Below are positions 6,857-15,334 of a DNA stretch of 64,000 nucleotides, in pieces. Position numbers and translations under genes: made by a program. The first letter of the stretch is position 1; each line of letters starts with the position of its first letter. Source of the DNA: Agromyces larvae (GTDB taxonomy: Bacteria; Actinomycetota; Actinomycetes; Actinomycetales; Microbacteriaceae); NCBI RefSeq assembly GCF_022811705.1, contig NZ_CP094528.1, forward strand, positions 2,542,001 through 2,606,000, written 5' to 3'. The notes under the pieces were generated by a model. That model saw only the letters and a list, made by a program, of their open reading frames with translations, was not told where the DNA came from and searched no databases.

Positions 6857-9169
6857 ATGAACCATATGACGCACGAGCATGAGGGGCACGGTCACGGTGG
6901 TCTCGAGACGCGTCCGACTCCGCCGGGTGCTCCTCGCCCGGCGGAACACGGACACGACATGCACGCCGGGCACGTCGGGCACGGCGATCACGTCGGGCAG
7001 TTCCGCCGGCTGTTCTGGATCATGCTCGTCATCGCGGTGCCGACGATCGTGTTCAGCCCCATGTTCGCCGACATCCTCGGCTACCGGCTGCCCGACAACG
7101 CCGTCGTCCCGTGGATCTCCCCCGTGCTCGGCACCGTGATGTACGTCTGGGGCGGTCGCCCGTTCCTCACCGGTGCGTGGAGCGAGTTGAAAGCCCGCAC
7201 GCCCGGCATGATGCTGCTCATCGGACTCGCGATCACGGTCGCGTATCTCGCATCGCTCGGCGCGAGTCTCCGCATCCTCGACCACCACCTCGACTTCTGG
7301 TGGGAACTCGCCCTCCTCATCGTGATCATGCTGCTCGGCCACTGGATCGAGATGCGCTCGATCGCGCAGGCCTCCAGTGCGCTCGACGCGCTCGCCGCCC
7401 TGCTGCCCGACGAGGCGGAGCGGGTGCTCCCCACCAAGCCCGCTGAGCCCGTCGAAGCGAACCAGGTCCCCACCAAGCTCGCTGAGCCTGTCGAAGCGAA
7501 CCCCGTCGAAGCGAACCAGTCGCTCCCCACCAAGCCCGCTGAGCCTGTCGAAGCGAACCCCGTCGAAGCAGGCCCCGTCCAAGCGGGACCCGTCGACGCG
7601 AACCACTCCTGGACGACGGCCCCTTCGACCGGCTCAGGGAACCAGGCGCGCACCGAGCTCGTCTCGCCCGCCGACCTGCGGGTCGGCGACCTCGTGGTCG
7701 TGCGACCCGGCGGCCGGGTGCCCGCCGACGGCGACGTCGTCGACGGGACGGCCGCAGTCGACGAATCGATGATCACCGGCGAGTCCCGCCCCGTCACTCG
7801 GGGCCCCGGCGACCGGGTCGTCGCGGGCACCGTCGCCACCGACACCGCGCTGCGCGTGCGGGTGGCCGCCGTCGGAGACGACACCGCGCTCGCCGGCATC
7901 CAGCGGCTCGTCGCGCAGGCGCAGTCGTCGACGTCGCGCGCGCAGCGCCTCGCCGACCGCGCCGCGGGCTGGCTGTTCTGGTTCGCGCTCGGCGCGGCCG
8001 TGCTCACCGCGATCGCGTGGACCCTGCTCGGCAGCCCGGACGACGCCGTCGTGCGCACGATCACGGTGCTCGTCATCGCGTGCCCGCACGCGCTGGGCCT
8101 GGCGATCCCGCTCGTCGTGCAGATCGCGACCGAGCGCGCGGCGAAGGGCGGCGTGCTCGTCACCGACCGTCTCGCACTCGAGACCATGCGCACCGTCGGT
8201 GCGGTGCTCTTCGACAAGACCGGCACCCTCACGAAGGGCGAGCCCGCGGTGACGGATGCCGCGTCCGCGCCCGAGTTCGACCTCGACGGCGTCATCGCGG
8301 TGGCGGCCGCGGTCGAGCGCGACTCGGAGCATCCGCTCGCCCGCGCCATCGTCGCGTACGCCGAAGCCCGAGGCATCGACATCCCGGCCGCCGAGTCGTT
8401 CGAGGCCGCCCCGGGGCTCGGGGTGAGTGCGATCATCGCGGGCGTGCCGGTGTTCGTCGGCGGCCCGTCGATGCTGGCCGGTCGCGGCACCGACCCGCTG
8501 CCCGTCTCCGAGCCGTGGTCGGCGGCCGGAGCGACCGTGCTGCACGTCATCGTCGGCGACGTCGTGGCGGGGGCGATCGCGCTGGCCGACGAGATCCGGC
8601 CCGAGTCGCGCGAGGCGGTCGACGCACTGCACGCGCTCGGCGTGCTGGTCGTGATGATCACGGGCGACGCCGAGCCGGTCGCCCGCTCGGTCGCGGCCGA
8701 GCTCGGCATCGACCGCGTGTTCGCGGGCGTGCGCCCCGAGGACAAGTCGGCGAAGGTGCAGGAGCTCCAGTCCGAGGGGCTGACCGTCGCGATGGTCGGC
8801 GACGGGGTGAACGACGCACCCGCGCTCGCGCAGGCCGACGTCGGCATCGCGATCGGCGCGGGCACCGACGTGGCGATCGCGTCGGCGGGCGTGGTGCTCG
8901 CGTCGAGCGACCCGAGGTCGGTGCTCTCGGTCATCGAACTGTCGCACGCGACCTACCGCAAGATGACGCAGAACCTGTGGTGGGCCGCCGGATACAACCT
9001 GCTGTCCGTCCCGCTCGCGGCGGGCGTGCTCGCGCCGATCGGGTTCGTGATGCCGATGTCGGTCGGCGCGATCCTGATGAGTCTGTCGACCGTGGTCGTC
9101 GCGCTGAACGCACAGCTGCTGCGTCGCCTCGACCTGCGCCCCGAGGCATCCGTGCGCGCCCTCCGCTGA
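6857..9169 (+). CDS. copB: CopB-like heavy-metal (copper) P1B-type ATPase
   Basis: A 770-residue P1B ATPase. The N-terminal 50 residues carry many His in short HxH/GHG clusters instead of a CxxC metal domain. The transmembrane metal site is CPH (C409) followed by ALGLAIPLV, which together with NLWWAAGYN and MSxSTVVVALNAQ in the last helices marks the P1B-3 (CopB) subclass, linked to copper or silver export. Catalytic Asp453 is in DKTGTLTKG; GDGVNDAPA is at 648-656. Residues about 191-262 are an inserted Pro/Ala/Glu-rich stretch made from extragenic-type repeats; it falls between the membrane helices and the actuator domain. Regulation is probably by a CsoR-type repressor at 6815-6831. Confidence 0.9.
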   Translation: MNHMTHEHEGHGHGGLETRPTPPGAPRPAEHGHDMHAGHVGHGDHVGQFRRLFWIMLVIAVPTIVFSPMFADILGYRLPDNAVVPWISPVLGTVMYVWGGRPFLTGAWSELKARTPGMMLLIGLAITVAYLASLGASLRILDHHLDFWWELALLIVIMLLGHWIEMRSIAQASSALDALAALLPDEAERVLPTKPAEPVEANQVPTKLAEPVEANPVEANQSLPTKPAEPVEANPVEAGPVQAGPVDANHSWTTAPSTGSGNQARTELVSPADLRVGDLVVVRPGGRVPADGDVVDGTAAVDESMITGESRPVTRGPGDRVVAGTVATDTALRVRVAAVGDDTALAGIQRLVAQAQSSTSRAQRLADRAAGWLFWFALGAAVLTAIAWTLLGSPDDAVVRTITVLVIACPHALGLAIPLVVQIATERAAKGGVLVTDRLALETMRTVGAVLFDKTGTLTKGEPAVTDAASAPEFDLDGVIAVAAAVERDSEHPLARAIVAYAEARGIDIPAAESFEAAPGLGVSAIIAGVPVFVGGPSMLAGRGTDPLPVSEPWSAAGATVLHVIVGDVVAGAIALADEIRPESREAVDALHALGVLVVMITGDAEPVARSVAAELGIDRVFAGVRPEDKSAKVQELQSEGLTVAMVGDGVNDAPALAQADVGIAIGAGTDVAIASAGVVLASSDPRSVLSVIELSHATYRKMTQNLWWAAGYNLLSVPLAAGVLAPIGFVMPMSVGAILMSLSTVVVALNAQLLRRLDLRPEASVRALR
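7429..7640. repeat. cluster of GTCGAA extragenic-type repeats captured in the coding region
   Basis: Three direct copies of CCACCAAGCYCGCTGAGCCY followed by GTCGAAGCGAACC occur at about 7430-7465, 7468-7503 and 7525-7560, with extra GTCGAAGC words to 7610 and one inverted partner CCCTTCGACCGGCTCAGGGA at 7621-7640. The core TGAGCCTGTCGAAG is a repeat I know from intergenic regions of many high-GC bacteria. Here it codes, in frame and without stops, for repeats of PTKPAEPVEANQ in the copper ATPase. Confidence 0.85.
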
Positions 9170-9225
9170 CGGACCCGCCCGCCCGCTGCACCCTCCCTCG
9201 TCCCTCTTCCCTCCTCCCTCTTCGA

Positions 9226-9304
9226 GCGGATCAGGAATTCCGAGCCGACACGCCGACCCGCGTGACCCCCTCACCGGCGTGTCGCGACGGATTTCCTGAT
9301 CCGC
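9226..9304. terminator. long imperfect hairpin between convergent genes
   Basis: Arms 9226-9255 and 9275-9304 pair over 30 positions with four mismatches; the outer part reads GCGGATCAGGAA and the inner part CGACACGCCG. It lies between the stop of the copper ATPase gene and the stop of the GntR gene, so it can end transcription from both sides. The remaining sequence of 9170-9367 is T/C-rich and uninformative. Confidence 0.6.
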
Positions 9305-9367
9305 GCGGTGGGTGACAGGCACACGCGCGGGTGCAGGCACATGCACCTGCCGCGGCCGGCGCGCCGC

Positions 9368-10090
9368 CTACCCCGCCGCGTTGTCGACGCGGAAGCTGAA
9401 CTGCTCGGGCCGGAATCGGTCGTCGGCGACCTCCACCGGCCGGCCCGAAACATCCGACGACCGTCGTCGTTCGCGCAGCAGCGGCGCGCCCATCGGCACC
9501 CGCAGCGCCTCGGAGTCGAGCCGGTTCGCCCCGACCGCGTCGATCGTGTGCCGCGCCGACGTGAGCGCGACGCCCTGCCGGGCGAGTTCGGCGAACACCG
9601 ACCCGGTGTCGGTGTCGAACCCGAACAGGTGCCGCCCGACCTCGGGGATGAACGTCGACCGTTCGAGCATCACCGGCACCTCCTCCAGCGTGCGCACCCG
9701 TACGAGGGCGACGACGGTCGCGCCCTCGTCGAGTCCGAGCAGCCCCGCGGTCGCCGAGTCGGCGCTGCGCCGCTCGAGTACGAGGGTGCGCTGCCCGGGC
9801 ACCCGGCCTTCGCCGCGCGCCCATTCGGTGAACGACCGCAGCGTGTCGAGCGACTGGGCGGGCACGACCTTGCCCACCACGGGCGGCCGCCCGCGACCGC
9901 CGACGACCACGCCGTCGGCCCGCAGGCCGGCGAGCGCGCGGCGCACGGTGCCCCGGGACGTGCCGAACTCACGGCACAGCGACGCCTCGCTCGGCAGCGG
10001 CGTGCCGGCGGCCCACTCGCCGCGCACGATGCGGTCGAGCAGCGCGACGCGCACGCGCTGCGACACGGGTGACGTCGCGGTCTCGACCAT
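9368..10090 (-). CDS. GntR/HutC-family transcriptional regulator with UTRA domain
   Basis: A 240-residue regulator: an N-terminal winged helix (residues 8-75, with PLPSEASLCREFGTSRGTVRRAL and the G-rich wing VVGGRGRPP) and a C-terminal ligand-binding UTRA domain (about 90-235, ending FRPEQFSFRVDNAAG). HutC-type members sense small metabolites such as sugars, histidine-pathway intermediates or amino sugars; no adjacent catabolic gene reveals the ligand here. ATG 10090 stands 6 nt after a TAGGGT -10 box (10097-10102), implying a leaderless mRNA. It is flanked by the convergent copper ATPase and the co-oriented RND gene, from which it is separated by a hairpin. Confidence 0.9.
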   Translation of the reverse strand: MVETATSPVSQRVRVALLDRIVRGEWAAGTPLPSEASLCREFGTSRGTVRRALAGLRADGVVVGGRGRPPVVGKVVPAQSLDTLRSFTEWARGEGRVPGQRTLVLERRSADSATAGLLGLDEGATVVALVRVRTLEEVPVMLERSTFIPEVGRHLFGFDTDTGSVFAELARQGVALTSARHTIDAVGANRLDSEALRVPMGAPLLRERRRSSDVSGRPVEVADDRFRPEQFSFRVDNAAG

Positions 10091-10187
10091 GCCTCGACCC
10101 TAGGAACGGGGTCGGCCGCGAGGCTTGCCCCGCCGCGTCCGGCGGGTGAACGTTCGCTGAACGGATGCCCCGCCGGGTCGCCGTCAC

Positions 10188-10255
10188 GTTCGAGGCACCG
10201 TGTTCAGGGCAAGGCATCGGATTCGGTGCCTGCGACTGAACACGGTTCCTCGAAC
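10188..10255 (-). terminator. hairpin downstream of the RND gene
   Basis: GTTCGAGGCACCGTGTTCAG (10188-10207) pairs with CTGAACACGGTTCCTCGAAC (10236-10255) with a single mismatch, leaving a 28-nt loop. It lies 17 nt past the stop of the RND transporter gene and ahead of the GntR promoter. There is no U-tract, as usual in high-GC actinobacteria. Its TTCAGTYG/GAGG words resemble the hairpin at 31179-31240. Confidence 0.55.
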
Positions 10256-10272
10256 GGGAACTCGACGGCCGG

Positions 10273-13200
10273 CTACTCGACGGTGGCGACGGCCTGCTTG
10301 CGCAGCTTGCGCCGCTCGCGCGCGCCCTCGACCAGGTGGTAGAGGGTCGGCAGCACGATGAGCGTGAGCAGCGTCGACGACACGAGGCCGCCGATCACGA
10401 CGAGCGCGAGCGGCTGCGAGATGAAGCCCGAGTGCCCGGTGATGCCGAGCGCCATGGGCAGCAGCGCGAAGATCGTCGCGAGCGCGGTCATCAGGATTGG
10501 GCGCAGACGACGGGATGCTCCGTGCAGCAGCGCATCGCGCACGGTCATGCCGCGATCGCGGTACTGGTTGACCAGGTCGACCAGCACGATCGCGTTCGTC
10601 ACGACGATGCCGATGAGCATCAGCACGCCGACGAGGGATGCGACGCCGAGCGGGATGCCCGTGACCACCTGCAGCGCGATCGCGCCGGTCGCCGCGAACG
10701 GCACCGAGACGAGCAGCAGCAACGGCTGCAGCAGCGAGCGGAACGTCGCGACCATCACGATGTAGACGATGAGGATCGCCGCGAGCAGCGCGAGTCCGAG
10801 CTGCGAGAACGCGTCGCCCTGGTCGGCGGTGACGCCGCCGAGCGACGCCGAGGTGCCGGCGGGCAGGTCGGCCTCGGCGACCGCGGCGGTGACCGCGGCG
10901 TTGGCGGTGCCGAGGTCGTCGCCCGCGGGGGTCGCGGTGACGGTCGCGCTGCGCAGCCCTTGCACGGTGGTGACCGTCGCCGGGCCGTCGACGACGCCGA
11001 CGGTCGCGAGCGAGTCGAGCCGAACCGGGCCGGTCCTGGTCGGGATCTCGAGGGCGCTGAGCTCGTCGACCGTGGTCGGCGGGTTGTCTGCGGCGAGGTA
11101 GATGGTCAGCGTCTTCTCGTCGATGACGACCGAACCGGCGGTCTGCGGCTGCATCGCGGCCGACACGTATCCGCCGAGCGCGACCTCGCTGAATCCGGCC
11201 GCCGCGGCGGCGGTGCGGTCGACCTCGACGGCGATGTACGGGCGGGCCTCGGCGAGGTTCGACGTCACCTGGCTGAGCGCGTCGGAGCCCCGCAGCTCGT
11301 CGACGACGGCGTCGGTCGCGGCCTGCAGGTCCTCGGCGTTCGAGGCGGTGATGTCGACCTCGATGTCGTTCGAGGCGCCGAACCCGCTCGATGCGGCGAG
11401 CGTGATCTCGCCGGCGTCGTCGATGTCGGCGAGCTCGTCGCGCACCTCGGCCTGCAGTGCGTCCTGGTCGGCCGACTCGTCTGTCGTGACCGAGTAGGTG
11501 ACGGTTGCACTGCCGCCGCCGAACACGGCCGCGAGGCCGCGCCCGCCCGATCCGATCGAGGTCTGCACGGTCTCGATGCCCTCGGTGTCGAGCAGCACCT
11601 GCTCGACCTGCTGCGAGGCGGCGTCCATCGCGTCGAGGCTGGTGCCGACGGGCAGCTCCTGCGTGACCTGGAACGTGTTCTGCCCCGACGAGCCGAGGAA
11701 GTTCGTCTTCATGAACGGCACCAGCGCGAGGGTGCCGCCGAGCACGAGCACGGCGATGAGCAGCGTCGAGACGCTGTGCTTGAGCGTCCACTCGATGATC
11801 GGCAGGTAGCCGCGCTGCAGGCGCGAGGGGTGCTCGAGCTCGTCGGCGGGCGGCTGCGGATCGCGCGCTGAACCGGTCGAAGCACGGCCCGCTTCCACCG
11901 CCCCGGATGCCCCGGTGGTCGGCTCCGTCTCGTCGACGAACGCCGCCGCGGCCGCAGCAGCTGCGGCTTCCGGCCCCTGAGCCGGTCGAAGGGTCGCGGG
12001 CTTCAGGAACCAGTACGCGAGCACCGGCACGATGGTGAGCGACACCAGCAGGGACGCGAGCAGCGCGATCGTGACGGTGAGCGAGAACGGTCGGAACAGC
12101 TCGCCCGTCACGCCCTCGACGAGCGCGATCGGCAGGAACACCGCGACGGTGGTGATGGTCGACGCGGTGATCGCGCCGGCCACTTCGCGCACCGCGTGCA
12201 CGATGGTCGACGACTTGTCGACGCCGGCGACGAGGTGCCGCTTGATGTTCTCGATGACCACGATCGAGTCGTCGACGACGCGTCCGATGGCGATGGTGAG
12301 CGCGCCGAGCGTGAGGATGTTCAGCGTGTAGTCGGCGACCTGCAGGCCGATGAACGTGATGAGCACCGACGTCGGGATCGAGATCGCGGTGACGATGGTC
12401 GCCCGCACCGACAGCAGGAACAGCAGGATCACGATGACCGCGAACGCGAGGCCGAGCAGGCCCTCGGTCGCGAGCGACTCGATCGACTGCTCGATGTAGG
12501 GCGCCTGGTCGAACACGACGGTGAAGGTCGCGCCCGAGTTCGTGGTGTCGAGCGACGACTCGAGGTCGGGCAGCAGGTCCTTGACGGCGTTCGACACCTC
12601 GACGGTGTTCGCGCTCGGCAGCTTCGTGACCGAGATCGTGAGGGCGGGCTCGCCGTCGACGCGCGAGACGCTCGTCACGGGGTTGTCGGTGAGTTCGACG
12701 GTCGCGACATCCGCGATGGTGAGCGCGACCGGCACGGTCGCGGCCGCTGCGCCGGGGAGCTGAGCGGATGCCTCGCCACCGAAGCCGCCCGTCGCGTCGC
12801 CGCCGCCCGTCGCGTCGCCGCCGCCTGTCGCGTCGCCGTCGGTCGTCGCGTCACCGGCGGGCGGTGCCGCGGGCGCGGTGCCGCCGAGCACGGGCAGCCC
12901 GGCGATGTCGTCGATGCTGCCGAGCTTGGTGCCGGTCTGCACGGCGAAGGTCGTGTCGTCCTCGGTGATGGTGCCGGCCGGAACGAGCAGGCCGTTCTGC
13001 GACAGCGCGTCGCGGATGGCCTGCTGCGTGAGGCCGTAGGACGCGAGCTTCGCCTGGTCGGGCGTGATGGTGACGCGCTGGCCGACGTCGCCGACGAGGG
13101 TCGCCTCGCGCACGCCGTCGATGTCGTTGATCTCGCCGAGGGTGGTGCGGCTGATCTCGTCGGAGAGGGCGCTGACGTCGTCGGCGCCGGTGACGGCGAC

Positions 13201-13620
13201 CGCGATGACCGGCAGGTCGCTGAGCGAGAGCGCGATGACCTGCGGGTCGACGTCGTCGGGCAGCTGGCCCGAGATGCGGTTCACCGCCGACAGCAGCTTC
13301 TGCTCGGCGAAGGCGAGGTCGGTGCCGTAGGTGAAGCTCGCCGTCACTCGCGAGACGCCCGTCGAGCTGGTCGTGGACGTCGACTCGAGCCCCGTGATGC
13401 CCTGGATCGCGGTCTCGATGGGCGTGGAGACATCCGTGTTCACGATGTCGGGGGACGCACCCGGGTAGGCCGTCACGATCGACAGCTGCGGGAACTCGAT
13501 CGACGGCGCGAGCTCCTGCTTCAGGCTGGTGAGCGAGATGCCCCCGAAGATCGCCACCACGACCGTCACGAGCGCGATGAGGGCGCGGTTCTTCATGGAC
13601 AGCTTCGCCAGCAGATGCAT
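10273..13620 (-). CDS. RND (AcrB/HAE1-type) efflux permease
   Basis: A 1115-residue inner-membrane exporter with the classical duplicated layout: TM1 (residues 9-30), a large porter loop (to about 335), a bundle of helices with GRVVDDSIVVIENIKRHL, a second large loop, and the C-terminal bundle ending PTLYHLVEGARERRKLRKQ. No periplasmic adaptor or outer channel is expected in this phylum and none is encoded nearby. Two species-specific low-complexity stretches stand out: repeats of GDATGG at about 257-281, and a Pro/Ala/Glu segment (about 541-590) between the halves that contains two GTCGAA-type repeats. ATG 13620 begins MHLLAKLSMKNRALI, the usual family start; GAGAAT lies 7 nt upstream, so a leaderless message is possible. 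Substrate unknown. Confidence 0.9.
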   Translation of the reverse strand: MHLLAKLSMKNRALIALVTVVVAIFGGISLTSLKQELAPSIEFPQLSIVTAYPGASPDIVNTDVSTPIETAIQGITGLESTSTTSSTGVSRVTASFTYGTDLAFAEQKLLSAVNRISGQLPDDVDPQVIALSLSDLPVIAVAVTGADDVSALSDEISRTTLGEINDIDGVREATLVGDVGQRVTITPDQAKLASYGLTQQAIRDALSQNGLLVPAGTITEDDTTFAVQTGTKLGSIDDIAGLPVLGGTAPAAPPAGDATTDGDATGGGDATGGGDATGGFGGEASAQLPGAAAATVPVALTIADVATVELTDNPVTSVSRVDGEPALTISVTKLPSANTVEVSNAVKDLLPDLESSLDTTNSGATFTVVFDQAPYIEQSIESLATEGLLGLAFAVIVILLFLLSVRATIVTAISIPTSVLITFIGLQVADYTLNILTLGALTIAIGRVVDDSIVVIENIKRHLVAGVDKSSTIVHAVREVAGAITASTITTVAVFLPIALVEGVTGELFRPFSLTVTIALLASLLVSLTIVPVLAYWFLKPATLRPAQGPEAAAAAAAAAFVDETEPTTGASGAVEAGRASTGSARDPQPPADELEHPSRLQRGYLPIIEWTLKHSVSTLLIAVLVLGGTLALVPFMKTNFLGSSGQNTFQVTQELPVGTSLDAMDAASQQVEQVLLDTEGIETVQTSIGSGGRGLAAVFGGGSATVTYSVTTDESADQDALQAEVRDELADIDDAGEITLAASSGFGASNDIEVDITASNAEDLQAATDAVVDELRGSDALSQVTSNLAEARPYIAVEVDRTAAAAAGFSEVALGGYVSAAMQPQTAGSVVIDEKTLTIYLAADNPPTTVDELSALEIPTRTGPVRLDSLATVGVVDGPATVTTVQGLRSATVTATPAGDDLGTANAAVTAAVAEADLPAGTSASLGGVTADQGDAFSQLGLALLAAILIVYIVMVATFRSLLQPLLLLVSVPFAATGAIALQVVTGIPLGVASLVGVLMLIGIVVTNAIVLVDLVNQYRDRGMTVRDALLHGASRRLRPILMTALATIFALLPMALGITGHSGFISQPLALVVIGGLVSSTLLTLIVLPTLYHLVEGARERRKLRKQAVATVE
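11865..11993. repeat. two GTCGAA extragenic-type repeats inside the RND gene
   Basis: GCTGAACCGGTCGAAGCACG (11870-11889) and CCCTGAGCCGGTCGAAGGG (11975-11993) match the core of the repeats inside the copper ATPase. They fall in the disordered linker between the two halves of the transporter, where an insertion is tolerated, and are read in frame on the minus strand (TGSARD, LRPAQG). Confidence 0.7.
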
Positions 13621-13720
13621 GGGGTCGATTCTCGCAGTCGTCAGGTCACGGCCCGCTGTGAATGGTTGATGAATGACAACGGATGCCTCGGGAGGCATCG
13701 CGTGTCGAGAGTCTTGCCGC

Positions 13721-14365
13721 TCAGGACGCGGGCAGGCTGTGCCAGGTATCGAAGGCGACGGATGCCGCGCCTTCGGCATCACCCTGCTCGCACAGGCGGA
13801 TCAGCGTCTCGTGGCGACCGACCGAGTCGGCGCCGCCGAGCGTGGTGAACCGCATCCGCTCCGCGCGCCGCACGACCGGCGTGAACTGATCGAGCACCGT
13901 CGCGAGCGCGCGATTGCCGCCGACCGCGACGGGCACGGCGTGCAGGTCGTCGTCGGCACGGAGCGCCGCGTCGACGTCGCCGGCCTCGATCGCCGCCGCG
14001 AACCGGGCGTTCGCTTCGCGCATCGCCGTCAGGTCATCGGAGGTGAGGCTCCGTGCCGCCTCGCGCACGGCGAGCTCGTGCATCGCGGCGACCACGTCGC
14101 GCGCGTCGCGCGCGGTGCGCAGGTCGAGCGTGCTCACGGTCGTCGACCGCCCGGGCTGAGCGACGACGAGCCCCGCCTGCGCGAGCCGGAGCAGCGCCTC
14201 GCGCACCGGCGTGCGACTGACGCCGAGCCAGGCGGCGAGGTCACCGTCTTTGAGCTGCTCACCCGGCTCGAGTGTGCCGTCGATGATCGCATCGCGAAGC
14301 CGCACGAAGACGTCGTCGCGCAGCAGGGTGCGATCGACGGGTGGGACGTGCGCTGGGATCGGCAT
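13721..14365 (-). CDS. FadR/VanR-type GntR transcriptional regulator
   Basis: A 214-residue regulator with an N-terminal winged helix (residues 12-75; LRDAIIDGTLEPGEQLKDGDLAAWLGVSRTPVREALLRL) and an all-helical FCD effector domain (about 85-210; the metal-ligand pattern D..LH and H is present in DADDDLHAVPVAVGGN and RHETLIRL). It faces the hydrolase-flavoprotein-SnoaL operon across a 216-bp divergent region that carries GCAATATAT operators, so it most likely represses that operon and itself. The ATG at 14365 lies directly against one operator; no Shine-Dalgarno is visible. Confidence 0.85.
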   Translation of the reverse strand: MPIPAHVPPVDRTLLRDDVFVRLRDAIIDGTLEPGEQLKDGDLAAWLGVSRTPVREALLRLAQAGLVVAQPGRSTTVSTLDLRTARDARDVVAAMHELAVREAARSLTSDDLTAMREANARFAAAIEAGDVDAALRADDDLHAVPVAVGGNRALATVLDQFTPVVRRAERMRFTTLGGADSVGRHETLIRLCEQGDAEGAASVAFDTWHSLPAS

Positions 14366-14487
14366 GCAATATATCTCGCACACCTGGGCGGCGACGTCAA
14401 CCGAGCACCCGGGCAAGCGGGCATCTCCACATCCGCACGCCAATCGTCCCGAATCCGAATCGCTCGAATTGATATGCAATATATTGC
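14366..14487. promoter_or_regulatory. paired GCAATATAT operators for the FadR-type regulator
   Basis: GCAATATATTGC at 14476-14487 is a perfect 12-nt palindrome, and GCAATATAT recurs at 14366-14374 next to the regulator start. These AT-rich sites are conspicuous in very GC-rich surroundings and fit the short palindromes bound by FadR/VanR-type GntR proteins. The rest of 14366-14581 shows only an RBS, GAAAGGAA, before ATG 14582. Confidence 0.7.
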
Positions 14488-14581
14488 GAGCAATGTTCGT
14501 TACACCCATCGAGCCCGGAGCACTCCCGCTCCCGCTCGGCCCCGATGGGAACCCGTCGGGACGAATCGAAAGGAAACTCCG

Positions 14582-15334
14582 ATGACCACGAACACCGCGA
14601 AGCCGACCGTCGTGCTGGTGCACGGCGCGTTCGCCGACTCGTCGAGCTGGAACGGCGTGATCGAGCGCCTGCACCGCAACGGCTACCCCGTGATCGCCGT
14701 CGCCAACCCGCTGCGCGGACTGCAGCCCGACGCGGCCTACCTGCGAAGCGTGCTCGAGAGCGTCGACGGGCCGATCGTGCTCGCCGGGCACTCGTACGGC
14801 GGCAGCGTCCTCAGCGAGGCCGTCGACGGCACGGCAGATGTGCGCGCCCTCGTCTTCATCGCCAGCTTCCAGCTCGATGTCGGCGAGAGCACCGGCGAGC
14901 TGGCGGCGAAGTTCCCGGGCGGCGAGCTCGGGCCGGCGCTGCGCGAGGTGCCGGTCCCCACCGCCGACGGCACGGGCACCGACCTCTCCATCGAGCAGGA
15001 CGAGTTCCGTCGCGTCTTCGCCGCCGATGTGCCCGAGCAGACGACCGCGCTCATGGCCGCGACCCAGCGGCCCATCACCGCGAACGCGCTTTCGGATGCC
15101 GTGACGAACGCCGGATGGAAGCACGTCGAGTCGTGGAGCCTCGTGACCCTCGAGGACCTCGCGATCCCCGCCGACTCGATGCGGTTCATGTCCGAGCGGG
15201 CGAACTCGCACACCGTCGAGATCCACGCCTCGCACGGCGTGACCGTCTCGCAGCCCGAGGCCGTCGCCGACCTGATCGACGAGGCCGCACGCACGACCGT
15301 GCCGGCCGCGTCGGAGCTGGCGGTGGCTGGATGA
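14582..15334 (+). CDS. alpha/beta hydrolase
   Basis: A 250-residue single-domain alpha/beta hydrolase. VVLVHGAFADSSSWNGVIERL gives the oxyanion-hole HGAF motif, GHSYGG (Ser about residue 66) the nucleophile elbow, and ASHGVTVSQPEAVADLIDEA the catalytic His (about 224). It belongs to the esterase/haloperoxidase-like group; the natural substrate is unknown. RBS GAAAGGAA precedes ATG 14582. It is the first gene of a three-gene operon: its TGA overlaps the ATG of the flavoprotein. Control is likely through the GCAATATAT palindromes upstream. Confidence 0.85.
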   Translation: MTTNTAKPTVVLVHGAFADSSSWNGVIERLHRNGYPVIAVANPLRGLQPDAAYLRSVLESVDGPIVLAGHSYGGSVLSEAVDGTADVRALVFIASFQLDVGESTGELAAKFPGGELGPALREVPVPTADGTGTDLSIEQDEFRRVFAADVPEQTTALMAATQRPITANALSDAVTNAGWKHVESWSLVTLEDLAIPADSMRFMSERANSHTVEIHASHGVTVSQPEAVADLIDEAARTTVPAASELAVAG

